NCBI RefSeq assembly: GCF_009830945.1
Contig: NZ_VWVV01000019.1
Span: 1-64,000, forward strand
Length of the DNA: 64,000 nt
From: Nocardiopsis sp. FR4
GTDB lineage: Bacteria; Actinomycetota; Actinomycetes; Streptosporangiales; Streptosporangiaceae
Direction: 5' to 3'
A program made the position numbers and the translations under genes. The stretch's first letter is position 1. Every line of letters begins with the position of its first letter. The notes beneath the pieces are model-generated. The model worked only from the letters and a program-made list of their open reading frames with translations. It did no database searches and was not told the origin of the DNA. Positions 24,269 to 33,140 of this stretch are shown one piece after another.

Positions 24269-25002
24269 GCGGGTTCCTCCTCCTGGGCGGGGGCTCCGAA
24301 GGCCGCCATGAGGGTCTCCGGCCGCAGAACCTCCTCGGGTGGCCCGTGGGCCAGGACGCGTTGCTGCAGCAGCACCGCCTCGTCGCACAGGGCGGGCACC
24401 TGGGCCAGGTCGTGGGTGGACACCAGCAGGGTGCGGCCCTCCTGGCGCAGGCGCAGGAGAAGTTCGGTGATGTGGGCCTCCGAGCGCTTGTCGACCCCGG
24501 CGAAGGGCTCGTCGAGCAGCAGCACGGCGGCGTCCTGGGCGATGGCGCGGGCGACGAAGGCGCGTTTGCGCTGGCCGCCGGAGAGCGCGCCGATCTGGCG
24601 GTCGGCCAGTTCGCTCAGGTGGGTGCGTTCCAGGGCGTGGGCGACGGCCTCGCGGTCGGCGGTGCGGGCTTTGCGGCGGCGCCCCATGTGTCCGTAGCGG
24701 CCCATCATCACCACGTCGCGTACGCGTACGGGGAAGGCCCAGTCGACCTGTTCGGACTGGGGGACGTAGCCGACCAGGCCGCGGCGGCGGGCCACGGGGC
24801 CGGTGCGGCCGAGGACGCGTACGCGGCCGCGGTCGGTGGGGACCAGGCCGAGCACGGTCTTGAACAGGGTGGACTTTCCCGACCCGTTGGTGCCGAGCAG
24901 GCCGCAGACGCGGCCCTGGGCCACGGTCAGGGTGACGCCGTCCAGGGCCAGTACGTCTCCGTAGCGGACGGTGGCGTCGGTGACCTCGATGGCGGCGCTC
25001 AC
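24256..25002 (-). CDS. Metal ABC transporter ATP-binding protein
   Basis: A 248-residue ATPase of the metal-type ABC importers. Walker A is GTNGSGKST (near residue 36), the Q-loop is in YVPQSEQVDW, the signature is LSGGQRKRAFVARA, Walker B is VLLLDEPFAG and the switch His is in LVSTHDL. The RYGHMGRRRKA stretch is common in Mn/Zn-type ATPases. GTG at 25002 has GGAGGAGGA upstream and overlaps the stop of the binding-protein gene by 4 nt. Confidence 0.92.
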   Translation of the reverse strand: MSAAIEVTDATVRYGDVLALDGVTLTVAQGRVCGLLGTNGSGKSTLFKTVLGLVPTDRGRVRVLGRTGPVARRRGLVGYVPQSEQVDWAFPVRVRDVVMMGRYGHMGRRRKARTADREAVAHALERTHLSELADRQIGALSGGQRKRAFVARAIAQDAAVLLLDEPFAGVDKRSEAHITELLLRLRQEGRTLLVSTHDLAQVPALCDEAVLLQQRVLAHGPPEEVLRPETLMAAFGAPAQEEEPAWTP

Positions 25003-25943
25003 CTGTCCTCCTCCTTGAGTCCGGTGACGATGGCCTCGGCGTCGTGGCGCAGCAAATCCAGGTAGGTGGGCACGGGTCCGTCCTCCTCCGAAAGGGAGTC
25101 CACGTACAGGGTGGGGCCCATCCGCGCGCCGGTCTCGCGGGCCACCGAGCGCTGGGCGCCGTCGTTGACGGTGCTCTCGCAGAAGACGGCGGGGACCTCG
25201 TTGTCGCGGACGAACTCGGTTACGGCGGCGGTCTGCTGGGGGGTGCCCTGGGACTCGGCGTTGACCGGCCACAGGTACATCTCGGTCAGGTCGGAGTCGC
25301 GGGCCAGGTAGGAGAAGGCGCCCTCGCAGGTGACCAGGGCGCGGGAGCTGTCGGGGACCTCGGCCAGTTCGGTGCGCAGGTAGTCGCCGACCTCGCTGAT
25401 CCGGTCCTTGTAGGCCTCGGCGGCCTCGGCGTAGGCGGCCTCGCCCGGGGGGTCGAGTTCGGTGAGGGCGTCGCGGATGTTGTCGACGTAGACGTGGGCG
25501 TTGTCGGGGGACATCCAGGCGTGCGGGTTGGGTGCGCCCTCGTACTCGCCCGAGGTGATGGGGATGGTCTCCACGCCGTCGCTGAGCACGGCGGTGGGCG
25601 CCTGGACGCGTTCGGTGAACTGCTGGAACCAGGCTTCCAGGCCCAGGCCGTTCTCCAGGATGAGGTCGGCCTCCTGGCCGCGGACGAGGTCGTCGGGGGT
25701 GGGCTCGTAGCCGTGGATCTCGGCGCCGGGACGGGTGAGGGAGGCGACCTCGACGCGTCCGTCGGCGACGTTGCGGGTCATGTCGGCCAGGACGGTGAAG
25801 GTGGTCAGGACCAGGAGGCGTTCGTCGTCGCGCGCCTGTCCGGCGGAGGCGGAGCAGGCGCCCAGGGTCAGAGCAAGGGTCAGGGCGACCGGGAGTCCCG
25901 CCGCCCGGCGGTGTGAGGAGACCTTATCTCTGAAGTTCGGCAC
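24999..25943 (-). CDS. Metal ABC transporter substrate-binding lipoprotein (probably manganese)
   Basis: A 314-residue cluster-9 (ZnuA/PsaA) binding protein. The signal peptide ends in the lipobox LGAC near residue 30. Metal-site residues expected for the family are visible: His in EIHGYEP, His in NPHAWMSP, Glu in FCESTVN and Asp in YVDSLS. The short, not His-rich loop after the first His favours manganese or iron over zinc. First gene of the operon. Start GTG at 25943 has no ribosome site and is overlapped by a DtxR/MntR-like operator, so a very short or leaderless mRNA repressed by the MntR-type protein at 47988 is a reasonable model. Confidence 0.87.
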   Translation of the reverse strand: MPNFRDKVSSHRRAAGLPVALTLALTLGACSASAGQARDDERLLVLTTFTVLADMTRNVADGRVEVASLTRPGAEIHGYEPTPDDLVRGQEADLILENGLGLEAWFQQFTERVQAPTAVLSDGVETIPITSGEYEGAPNPHAWMSPDNAHVYVDNIRDALTELDPPGEAAYAEAAEAYKDRISEVGDYLRTELAEVPDSSRALVTCEGAFSYLARDSDLTEMYLWPVNAESQGTPQQTAAVTEFVRDNEVPAVFCESTVNDGAQRSVARETGARMGPTLYVDSLSEEDGPVPTYLDLLRHDAEAIVTGLKEEDR

Positions 25944-25952
25944 GCCTAACTT
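25933..25952 (-). promoter_or_regulatory. MntR/DtxR-type operator overlapping the metal ABC start
   Basis: Read leftwards AAGTTAGGCGTGCCGAACTT: 9 of 10 arm positions are complementary. TTAGGC/GCCTAA-like arms are the hallmark of DtxR-family sites in actinobacteria. The GTG start codon lies at its centre. Confidence 0.65.
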
Positions 25953-26207
25953 TTTACCATAACTGAGCCAAACTACACATCTCGTCCGCGGTCTGTTCCT
26001 GGTCGGGGACCCGCTCCCGTCAGTGCGGCTACCCGGTTCCGGGCCCGGCACGCCTGCGGCTGCCCCGCCCCGGGATCGGTGGGCCCGGCGCCGCATCGTC
26101 GGGACACTTCCGGGGCAGGCTCCAGGAGGGACCCCGCGCACGGCCGCAGCGGGGCCCGGTGGCGGTACGCCGCGATCCTGCCCTTCCGTGGCCCTGAGGA
26201 GAACTCC

Positions 26208-26441
26208 GTGAGCGCCACCTCGATCACCGCCAGCGTCCAACTCTCCATCAGCCAACCCGACGCCGACGACGTCAAGGTGTTCTGGCGCGAGGACAACCCC
26301 GAGCTCCTGGCCCTGGCCCTGGTCGACGTGGCGCCCGGCGTGACCCTGCACCTGCACGACGACAGCAGGGACCGCCCCTACCTGGACAAGCTGATCGCGA
26401 CCCTGTCCCAGGTGCGGGAGCGGATGTCCGACCAGGGCTAG
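26208..26441 (+). CDS. Small acidic protein, 77 aa, unrecognised
   Basis: GTG at 26208 with GAGGAG 7 nt upstream. The product is soluble and acidic, begins VSATSITASVQLSISQPD and contains VKVFWREDNPELLALALVDV and a terminal helix DKLIATLSQVRERM. It has the look of a small alpha/beta fold with two or three strands. I do not recognise a family. It is divergent from the metal ABC operon across a 264-nt gap in which I see no other feature, and it has a possible 46-codon gene immediately downstream. Confidence 0.65.
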   Translation: MSATSITASVQLSISQPDADDVKVFWREDNPELLALALVDVAPGVTLHLHDDSRDRPYLDKLIATLSQVRERMSDQG

Positions 26442-26461
26442 CCGGCGGCGGAGGAGTTTCC

Positions 26462-26602
26462 GTGCGGGGCCGCGCCGCCGCTGCCGGATCCCACCGCCCC
26501 GGCTGCACGGTCCGCGGCCAGCCGGGCGGCGAGGCCACCTGGGGGCCGCCCGCCCGGGCCGCGCTGCGGCGCCTCACCGGGGGCCTGGGGGCCTTCGGCT
26601 GA
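26462..26602 (+). CDS. Possible small gene, 46 aa
   Basis: GTG at 26462, 21 nt after the preceding stop, with GAGGAG 5 nt upstream; TGA at 26600. The product is Arg/Gly/Ala-rich (MRGRAAAAGS start, ARAALRRLTGGLGAFG end) with one cysteine and no recognisable domain. The ribosome site and tight spacing are the only support; the composition is also what chance GC-rich sequence would give. Confidence 0.3.
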   Translation: MRGRAAAAGSHRPGCTVRGQPGGEATWGPPARAALRRLTGGLGAFG

Positions 26603-26656
26603 CAGCGGGGCGCACCACCACGCGGGTGCGCGGTGTGCGGCACGTCCCCGACGTGT

Positions 26657-29600
26657 TCAGTCCAGGCCCGCCAGGCGCGTGCGGGCGGCGGCGGCCCAGT
26701 GCGCGGCCCCGGCCCGGTCGGCCACCTCCAGGGCGAGGCGGTGGTGCTCGGCGGCGCGTTCGCGGCGGCCGAGCGCACGGGCCAGCTCGCCCAGCTCCTG
26801 GGCCACCGGGCCCAGCGCCAGCAGTCCGCTGCCCGCGCCGGCCACCTCCCCTGCGGCGGGCAGCAGCTGGTGGTAGGCGCGCTCCATCGCCCCGTGGTCC
26901 GCGGCGGCCCTGGCGGAGCGGGCGGCCAGGCAGGTCAGGGCCTCCTGGAGCAGGTCGGGAGGCGCGTCGGGGGCGGGTTCGCCGGGATCGGCCAGCGCGC
27001 GGGCCCAGGGGGCGTAGGGGCCCCAGTCCTGGCGCGGGTCCACCCGGGCGGGTTCGCCCGCCTGCAGGCGCAGGCACAGCAGCGCCAGGGGCAGGATGCC
27101 CTGTTCCAGGCCGGGCATCCCGGTCCCGGCCAGCCGTGTGCTCGCGGCCCGGTAGGCGGCCTCGGCCTCGGCCGTGCGCCCGGCCACGGTGAGGCGCACC
27201 GCCCGGTACCAGGCGGTGAACACGCCCACGAGCGGGATCTCGTAGCGGGCGCCCAGCCGGCCGGCGGCGGCCGCGTGGGCGTCGGCGGCGGGCAGGTCGG
27301 CCAGGGCGGCGCGAGCCTGGACCAGGACGAGGTGGCCCAGCACCTCGAAGGTCACCAGCTGGTGGCGTGCGGCCAGGTCGACCAGTTCGGCGCCCAGGTC
27401 CGCGCGCCGGGGTGCCAGCCCGGTGGTGTCGAAGGACTGCAGGAAGCGGGCGTTGAGCGCCAGGGCGAGCAGGGCCGGGTCCCCCAGCTCGCGGGCGGTC
27501 TCCTCCGCCCTGAGGGCGGCGCGGCGGCCGCGGCCCCCGGTGTCGGCGCGCAGCTCCAGGGCCAGGGTGGACAGTAGGCGGGCCCGCTGCTCCCGGTCGC
27601 CGGGGGGCAGGGCGGCCAGGGTGCGTTCGGCGGCCTCGGCGACCCGGCGGGCCAGTTCCTCGTCGTCGGTGCGCGTCCACAGGGCGGGGACGTCGAAGGC
27701 GGTGATGACCCGCGCGGTCAGGGCGGTGTCCCCCAGTTCCTCGGCGGCGGTCACGGCCGAGGAGCGGTGGCGGCGGGCCTCCTCCAGCCGTCCGGTCACG
27801 GCCAGGGCGCGCACCATGCCCATGACGGCCTCCAGGCGGCCGCGCGGGTCCGGGTTCCCGGACCGGTCGTGGGCGGCCAGGGCCTGGCGCCAGAGGCGGG
27901 CGGCCTCGTGGGGGGCGAACCGTTCCTGGGCCCGGAGGGCGGCCAGGCGAGCGTGGTGCGCGGCCCGGTCGGCGGTGGCGCGGGTGGCGGCCTTGGCGAA
28001 GTGGTGGGCCAGCAGGGCGTCGCGGTCGGGGCGCAGGCCGTGGAGGGCCTCGGCGACGGCCGTGTGCCAGTGCGCGCGGCGCGGGCCGGACAGGTCCTCG
28101 TAGACGGTGTCGCGCACCAGGACGTGCGCGAAGCGCAGGGCGCCCCCGTGTTCGGTGAGCAGACCCGCGCGCAGGACCTCGTCCAGGGCGTCGAGCAGTT
28201 CCTCGGCGTCGGGGGCCAGGGCGCCCAGGAGGTCGGGGTCGACGTCGCGGCCGATGACGGCCGCCTGGGTGAGCAGGCGCCGGGCCGGGGGTGTCAGCGC
28301 GGTGGTGCGGTGCCGGATGACGTCGCGGACCCCGTCGGGGACCGTGTCCAGGGCGGCGGCGCCCCCGGCGGCCAGGAGGCGGGCCAGTTCGCGGGAGAAG
28401 AAGGGGTTGCCGCCGCTGCGGCGGTGCAGGGCCTCCAGCACGGGGGCCCCGACCTCCCCGTGGACCAGGGAGCGGACCAGGCGGGCCGTCGCCTCGGCGG
28501 GCAGGCCGCCCAGGTAGAGGCGGACCGGTTCGCGCGGGGCCAGGCGGGCCAGGGCGGCGGACAGGGGCGGGGAGACCTCACCGGACCGGTGGGTGGCCAC
28601 CACGAGTACCGGTCCGGGCAGGGGTTCGGCGGTCAGGGCGGTGAGCAGTTCCAGGGTCTCCTCCCCCGCCCGGTGCAGGTCCTCGAAGACCAGCAGGACC
28701 GGGCCGCGTTCGGCCGCCGCTGCCAGCAGGCGCACGGCCGAGCGCAGGGCCCGGAAGCGGGCCCGTGCGGGGTCCGGGGGCGCGTCCGCGGGGGCGTGCG
28801 GGGGGTCCTCGGGCGCCGTGCCGGTGAGCGCGGTGGCGATCTGCGTCCAGGGCCAGTCCCCGGGAGCCCCCTCGTGTTCGGGGCCGCGGCCCCAGGCGGC
28901 GGCCCACCCCTGCCGGCCCAGCCGCCGGGTGAGCTCCTCGGCCAGGGCCGTCTTGCCGGCGCCGGGGTCGCCCGAGACCAGTGCCACCCGGGCCGCCGCG
29001 TGCGGGGCGGCGGAGGCGGCGGCCTCCTCCAGCAGGGCCAGCTCCCGGTCGCGGCCCACGAGCACGGGTGGTGCGTCGGGGGAGGCCGTGCGGGCCGGGG
29101 CGGGCGGGGTGCGGGGAGCAAGGCGGGGCGCCTGGGCCAGGATGTCGGCCTCCAGGTCGCGCAGCGCCGGGCCGGGGTCGACCCCCAGTTCCCGTACCAG
29201 GGTCTGGCGGGCGCGGCGCAGGGCCAGCAGTGCGTCGCCCTGGCGGTCCGAGCGGTACAGGGCCAGGGCCAGGTGGTGCCAGGCCTCCTCGCGCAGGGGG
29301 TGCTCGCGCACGTGGGCCTCCAGGGCGGGGACGGCCTCCCCGGCCCGGCCCAGGCGCAGCAGGGCCTCGGCGTCGCGTTCCACGGCCAGCAGGCGCAGCG
29401 CGTCCAGGCGGTCGGCCTCCGCGCGCGCCCAGGGGTAGCCGGTGAACTCGGCGTAGGCGGGTCCGCGCCACAGCTGCCGTGCCTCGCGCAGGGTCGCCAG
29501 CGCGTCGGCGGGGCGGTGCTCGGCCAGGAGCGCGCCGCCGCGGGCCAGGGCGGTCTCGAAGCGGTGGGCGTCGACGTCCTCCGGTGCGGTGTGCAGCGCG

Positions 29601-29905
29601 TACCCGGGTGGCACGGTCACCAGCAGCCGAGCGGGCCGGCGGGCGGGCCGGTCGGGTTCCAGGGCGCGGCGCAGGGCGGAGACGAAGGTGCGCACCGAGG
29701 CCACGGCCCCTTCGGGGGGCTCGGGCCACAGGTCCTCGACGAGGCGGTCCACGGGGACGACCTGCCCCCGGGCCGCCACCAGGCGGGCCAGTACCGCGCG
29801 GTGCCGGGGTCCGGGCAGGCGCAGGGGTCCGTGCGCGTCGAGGGCCTCCAGCGGTCCCAGCACCCGCAGGCGCACCGCCGCGCCCCCTCCGACCTGCCCC
29901 GTCAT
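26657..29905 (-). CDS. SARP/AfsR-type regulator with AAA ATPase and TPR domains
   Basis: A 1082-residue large regulator. Residues 9-95 are the OmpR-like winged helix of SARPs, 97-245 the bacterial transcriptional activation domain (BTAD: DAHRFETALARGGALL, EFTGYPWARAEADRL, RQGDALLALRRARQTL). An AAA ATPase follows: Walker A GDPGAGKT at 312-319, Walker B-like LLVFEDLHR near 410. The C-terminal third is TPR-like helical. Such proteins often activate secondary metabolism or nearby genes. No biosynthetic cluster is present; the divergent dehalogenase-like hydrolase is the only obvious target. ATG at 29905 has no ribosome site but stands 7 nt after a TACATT box, pointing to leaderless mRNA. Confidence 0.9.
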   Translation of the reverse strand: MTGQVGGGAAVRLRVLGPLEALDAHGPLRLPGPRHRAVLARLVAARGQVVPVDRLVEDLWPEPPEGAVASVRTFVSALRRALEPDRPARRPARLLVTVPPGYALHTAPEDVDAHRFETALARGGALLAEHRPADALATLREARQLWRGPAYAEFTGYPWARAEADRLDALRLLAVERDAEALLRLGRAGEAVPALEAHVREHPLREEAWHHLALALYRSDRQGDALLALRRARQTLVRELGVDPGPALRDLEADILAQAPRLAPRTPPAPARTASPDAPPVLVGRDRELALLEEAAASAAPHAAARVALVSGDPGAGKTALAEELTRRLGRQGWAAAWGRGPEHEGAPGDWPWTQIATALTGTAPEDPPHAPADAPPDPARARFRALRSAVRLLAAAAERGPVLLVFEDLHRAGEETLELLTALTAEPLPGPVLVVATHRSGEVSPPLSAALARLAPREPVRLYLGGLPAEATARLVRSLVHGEVGAPVLEALHRRSGGNPFFSRELARLLAAGGAAALDTVPDGVRDVIRHRTTALTPPARRLLTQAAVIGRDVDPDLLGALAPDAEELLDALDEVLRAGLLTEHGGALRFAHVLVRDTVYEDLSGPRRAHWHTAVAEALHGLRPDRDALLAHHFAKAATRATADRAAHHARLAALRAQERFAPHEAARLWRQALAAHDRSGNPDPRGRLEAVMGMVRALAVTGRLEEARRHRSSAVTAAEELGDTALTARVITAFDVPALWTRTDDEELARRVAEAAERTLAALPPGDREQRARLLSTLALELRADTGGRGRRAALRAEETARELGDPALLALALNARFLQSFDTTGLAPRRADLGAELVDLAARHQLVTFEVLGHLVLVQARAALADLPAADAHAAAAGRLGARYEIPLVGVFTAWYRAVRLTVAGRTAEAEAAYRAASTRLAGTGMPGLEQGILPLALLCLRLQAGEPARVDPRQDWGPYAPWARALADPGEPAPDAPPDLLQEALTCLAARSARAAADHGAMERAYHQLLPAAGEVAGAGSGLLALGPVAQELGELARALGRRERAAEHHRLALEVADRAGAAHWAAAARTRLAGLD

Positions 29906-29912
29906 GCCAGCC

Positions 29913-29961
29913 AATGTAGCGGCCCGCGCGTGCTCATCGGTCGCTCATCGAACGCTCATCG
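29913..29961 (-). promoter_or_regulatory. SARP-type triple 11-bp direct repeat and leaderless promoter
   Basis: GCTCATCG occurs at 29932-29939, 29943-29950 and 29954-29961, each 11 bp apart, the helical-turn spacing of SARP binding sites. Read leftwards (CGATGAGC three times), the array is followed by TACATT (29918-29913), a good -10 box, and the regulator's ATG 7 nt later. On the other side GGCTCG-GAAG-CGAGCC (29972-29987) forms a small inverted repeat before the hydrolase gene. Confidence 0.7.
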
Positions 29962-30017
29962 GCGCCCGCCAGGCTCGGAAGCGAGCCCCCACCGAGTGAA
30001 CGACCAAGGAGACCGCC

Positions 30018-30896
30018 ATGGAACCCCGGATCCCCGGCTTCGACTACCAGCGCGTGCCCGTCGCCGAAGGGGTGTCGCTGAACGCCGCCGTCGGCGGCTC
30101 GGGCAGCCCGCTCGTGCTGCTGCACGGCTTTCCGCAGACCCACCTGATGTGGCGGCACGTGGCGGCCGACCTGGCCGCCGACCACACCGTCATCTGTCCT
30201 GACCTGCGCGGTTACGGGGACAGCGACAAGCCGGCCGACACCGACGGGCGGGCCTACTCCAAGCGCACCATGGCCGAGGACGTCGTCGCGCTCGCCGACG
30301 CCCTGGGCTTCGGGCGCTTCGCGCTGGCCGGGCACGACCGGGGGGCGCTGGTGGCCGTGCGCGCCGGACTGGACCACCCCGGGGCGGTCACCCACCTGGC
30401 CTCGCTCGACGTGCTGCCGACCCTGGACATGTGGGAGGTGCTGCGGGGGACCTCGGCGGCGGTGGGCTTCCACCTGTACCTGATGGCGCAGCCGCCCGGT
30501 CTGCCCGAGCAGCTGATCGGTGCCAGCGCGGACGTGTTCTTCGGCCATTTCCTGGACGTGTGGACGCGCGACCCCGGGGCGATCCCGGCGCCGGTGCGCG
30601 CCGCCTATCTCAGGGCCTCCCGCGAGGCGGTGACCTCCATCGTGGCCGACTACCGGGCCTCGGCCGGGATCGACGTCGAGCACGACGCCGCCGACCGCGC
30701 GGCGGGCAACCGGCTGCGGATGCCGGTGTCGGTGCTGCAGCAGGACTGGGGTGCGGCCCTGGGCTACGACGCGGCCGCGGTGTGGCGGGCCTGGGCGCCG
30801 GACCTGGAGCACAGCACGGTCACGTGCGGGCACTTCATGGCCGAGGAGGCCCCGGCCGAGGTGGCCGGGGCGCTGCGCGACCTGCTGGCCCGGTAG
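30018..30896 (+). CDS. Alpha/beta hydrolase, haloacetate-dehalogenase/epoxide-hydrolase type
   Basis: A 292-residue alpha/beta hydrolase. The nucleophile is Asp107 in AGHDRGA, as in fluoroacetate dehalogenase and epoxide hydrolases (not Ser). Oxyanion-side HGFPQ (residues 36-40), DLRGYGDSDKP near 62-72 and the base His in CGHFMAEEAP near 274 complete the picture. Arg in GHDRG is the substrate-carboxylate position in haloacetate dehalogenases. ATG follows AAGGAGA by 6 nt. Divergent from the SARP-type regulator and likely controlled by it. Confidence 0.88.
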   Translation: MEPRIPGFDYQRVPVAEGVSLNAAVGGSGSPLVLLHGFPQTHLMWRHVAADLAADHTVICPDLRGYGDSDKPADTDGRAYSKRTMAEDVVALADALGFGRFALAGHDRGALVAVRAGLDHPGAVTHLASLDVLPTLDMWEVLRGTSAAVGFHLYLMAQPPGLPEQLIGASADVFFGHFLDVWTRDPGAIPAPVRAAYLRASREAVTSIVADYRASAGIDVEHDAADRAAGNRLRMPVSVLQQDWGAALGYDAAAVWRAWAPDLEHSTVTCGHFMAEEAPAEVAGALRDLLAR

Positions 30897-31190
30897 GGCC
30901 CCGGCCGCGCTCCCACGGTGGTGCGGGCGTGCGGGGCGGCCTGGGCGGGCCCGGGCGGTGGACCGGGGCGGGGGTGAATTCTCCCCTCCCCTTCCGGCGG
31001 GCCGCGGTCCCGGTACCTGCGGTGCCGCCCGCCCGGCCGCCCCCCGGGGGCCGGGGCCCGGGGGGCGGAGCGGTTCGGGGCTGGTCGGGGTCTCAGTACT
31101 ATGGTCGCCCGGCGAGCGCGGAAGGCCCGCTGTCCCCGTGCGCCTTCGTCATCCACGGGGTCGTGACGGCCCGTACCGCAAGGGAGTCCC

Positions 31191-32873
31191 ATGGGGTCCG
31201 AGCCGCACCGCGTACTGCGTGGCCGCTACCAGCTGCTGGCCGAGATCGGCCGGGGCGGGATGGGCCGGGTCTGGCGGGCCCACGACACCGAGCTCAACCG
31301 CACCGTGGCGGTCAAGGAGATCCTGCTGGGCCCGGGCCTGGACGAGGCCGAACGCGAGCGGATGGCGGCCAGGGCCCGGCGTGAGGCGCAGGCCGCCGCG
31401 ATGGGCGGCCACCCCAACATCGTGGCGGTGCACGACATCGTGCAGGACGACGGGCGCCCGTGGATCGTCATGGAGTTCCTCACCGGGCGGTCCCTGCAGA
31501 CGCTGGTGGGCCAGGACGGCCCGCGCGGCCCCCGGGTCGCGGCCGCGTGGGGGCTGGACCTGCTCAGCGCGCTCACCACGGCGCACGGGCGGGGCGTCAC
31601 GCACCGCGACGTCAAGCCGGAGAACGTCATGGTCACCGACTCCGGGCGGGTGGTGCTCACCGACTTCGGCATCGCGACCATCGCCGACACCAGCGCCGTC
31701 ACCCAGACGGCCGGGGTGTTGGGTTCGCCCGCCTACCTGGCGCCCGAGCGGTTGGCGGCGCGTCCGGCGACCCCGGCCAGCGACCTGTGGTCGCTGGGCG
31801 CGACCCTGTACCACCTGGCCACCGGGACCTCCCCCTTCCGCCGCGAGGGCATTCCCGCGACGCTGCACGCCATCACCTCCGAGGAACCGCCCGACGTCCT
31901 GGGCCCGGGGTCGTTGGGCCAGGCGGTGCGCGGGTTGCTGATCAAGGACCCGGAACGGCGGATCGACGCCGACCGGTGCCGGGAGCTGCTGTCCGCCGAG
32001 GCCGGCGGCGCGACCGCCGCGGCGGCCTTCGCTCCTCCCGCCGCCGCGACCGGTTCCGTGCCCGCGGCGCCCGCCGCGGGGGCCGCCACCGTCCCGACCC
32101 GCCCGCCCGTACCCGCGGTCCAGGCCGCGGGGGCGACGGTGGCGTCCGCGCCGCGGCGGAGCGGACTGTCCTGGCCGCTGGTGGTCCTCACCCTGGGGCT
32201 GGCCTCCGTGGTGGCGGCGGCCGTGCTGCTGGTGGTGCTCAACCCGTGGGAGGGCGAACCCGGGGGCACCGACGCCGCCTCCGGCCGGGAGAGCGGGACC
32301 GGGGCGGGAGCGGAAACCGCGTCGGGGGACGGCGTCGGGTCCGGGGACGGGCAGAGCACGGCCCCCGGGACCAGTGAGGCGGCCGAGAGCGGCGCGCCGG
32401 TGGAGGGGGGCGCTCAGGAGGGCGGCCTGGCGCAGGAGGCGGACTGGAACGACGATCCCCGGGGGTTCGGCATCCGGGTCCCCCAGGGGTGGGTCCGCAG
32501 GGAGTCGGGGAACAGCGTCTTCTACGACGCCCCCGACGGAGTCAGCTACCTCCAGGTCGACCTGACCGAGCACCCCACCGACGACCAGTACCAGCACGTG
32601 CTGACCCTGGACCGGGAGACCCGGGACTCCTCCCGGCTGCCCGGCTACGAGCGGTTGCGCCTGGACGACCTCACCGGGGCCAACGACTTCTCCTCGGCCG
32701 CCGAGTGGGAGTTCACCTGGGAGGGGGACGGGGGACGGCGCCGGGTGGTGACCCGCACCGTCACCGTGCGGCCGGGAGCGCACTACGCGATCGCCTGGGC
32801 CTCCGCCGAGTCCGACTGGTACGCCCAGGGGGAGCTGCGCGCCGCCGTCCTGGACTCCTTCCGCCCCGCCTGA
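31191..32873 (+). CDS. Membrane serine/threonine protein kinase (PASTA-less)
   Basis: A 560-residue Hanks-type kinase. Gly-loop GRGGMGRV (20-27), ATP Lys42, catalytic H138-R-D140-x-K, Asn145 and D158-F-G are all present, so it should be active. Residues 265-323 are an Ala/Pro-rich linker, about 325-350 a single membrane helix ([22 protein letters not shown]), 355-410 a Gly/Ser/Glu-rich spacer and 415-560 an extracellular alpha/beta domain beginning [17 protein letters not shown], which resembles small sensor domains of actinobacterial kinases. ATG follows AAGGGAG. Monocistronic; the 294-nt gap before it shows no other feature. Confidence 0.92.
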   Translation: MGSEPHRVLRGRYQLLAEIGRGGMGRVWRAHDTELNRTVAVKEILLGPGLDEAERERMAARARREAQAAAMGGHPNIVAVHDIVQDDGRPWIVMEFLTGRSLQTLVGQDGPRGPRVAAAWGLDLLSALTTAHGRGVTHRDVKPENVMVTDSGRVVLTDFGIATIADTSAVTQTAGVLGSPAYLAPERLAARPATPASDLWSLGATLYHLATGTSPFRREGIPATLHAITSEEPPDVLGPGSLGQAVRGLLIKDPERRIDADRCRELLSAEAGGATAAAAFAPPAAATGSVPAAPAAGAATVPTRPPVPAVQAAGATVASAPRRSGLSWPLVVLTLGLASVVAAAVLLVVLNPWEGEPGGTDAASGRESGTGAGAETASGDGVGSGDGQSTAPGTSEAAESGAPVEGGAQEGGLAQEADWNDDPRGFGIRVPQGWVRRESGNSVFYDAPDGVSYLQVDLTEHPTDDQYQHVLTLDRETRDSSRLPGYERLRLDDLTGANDFSSAAEWEFTWEGDGGRRRVVTRTVTVRPGAHYAIAWASAESDWYAQGELRAAVLDSFRPA

Positions 32874-33070
32874 CCGGGCCCCGGCGGGCGACCCCGGGAA
32901 CCGGGGGAACACCTGCCCCTGACGGTTGCTCCGTCGAACCGTGTCGCGAGAACGCGGCGGACGCCCCGCAGGGGGCGGTGTGCGGTTTCGTGCGGGCTGC
33001 ACCAGCCCGGGTCCGCCCGCGGCGGACAGCCGGTTCCGACCTCGGAGGCCCGCGCCCCGGGTGAGCTGGT

Positions 33071-33139
33071 CTGGAGGGCGAGCTGCGCCAACTGGAGCTG
33101 GCCCGCCGCCTGCGGTTGACCAAGAGCACGGTCAGCCGC
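33071..33139 (+). pseudogene. Scrap of a MarR-type helix-turn-helix
   Basis: Twenty-three codons, LEGELRQLELARRLRLTKSTVSR, match the recognition-helix segment of MarR regulators (L-x-x-x-E-L-A-R-R-L-x-L-T-K-S-T-V-S-R). A stop lies just upstream in frame and nothing of the rest of a MarR protein follows, so this is at best a fragment. It lies in the 267-nt gap before the TetR gene, which otherwise holds nothing I recognise. Confidence 0.35.
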
Positions 33140-33140
33140 C

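Noticed and set aside
26657..30896. SARP regulator as the marker of a secondary-metabolite gene cluster
   Set aside because: No polyketide, peptide, terpene or RiPP synthesis gene lies within the window; the neighbours are a kinase, a hydrolase and a metal importer.
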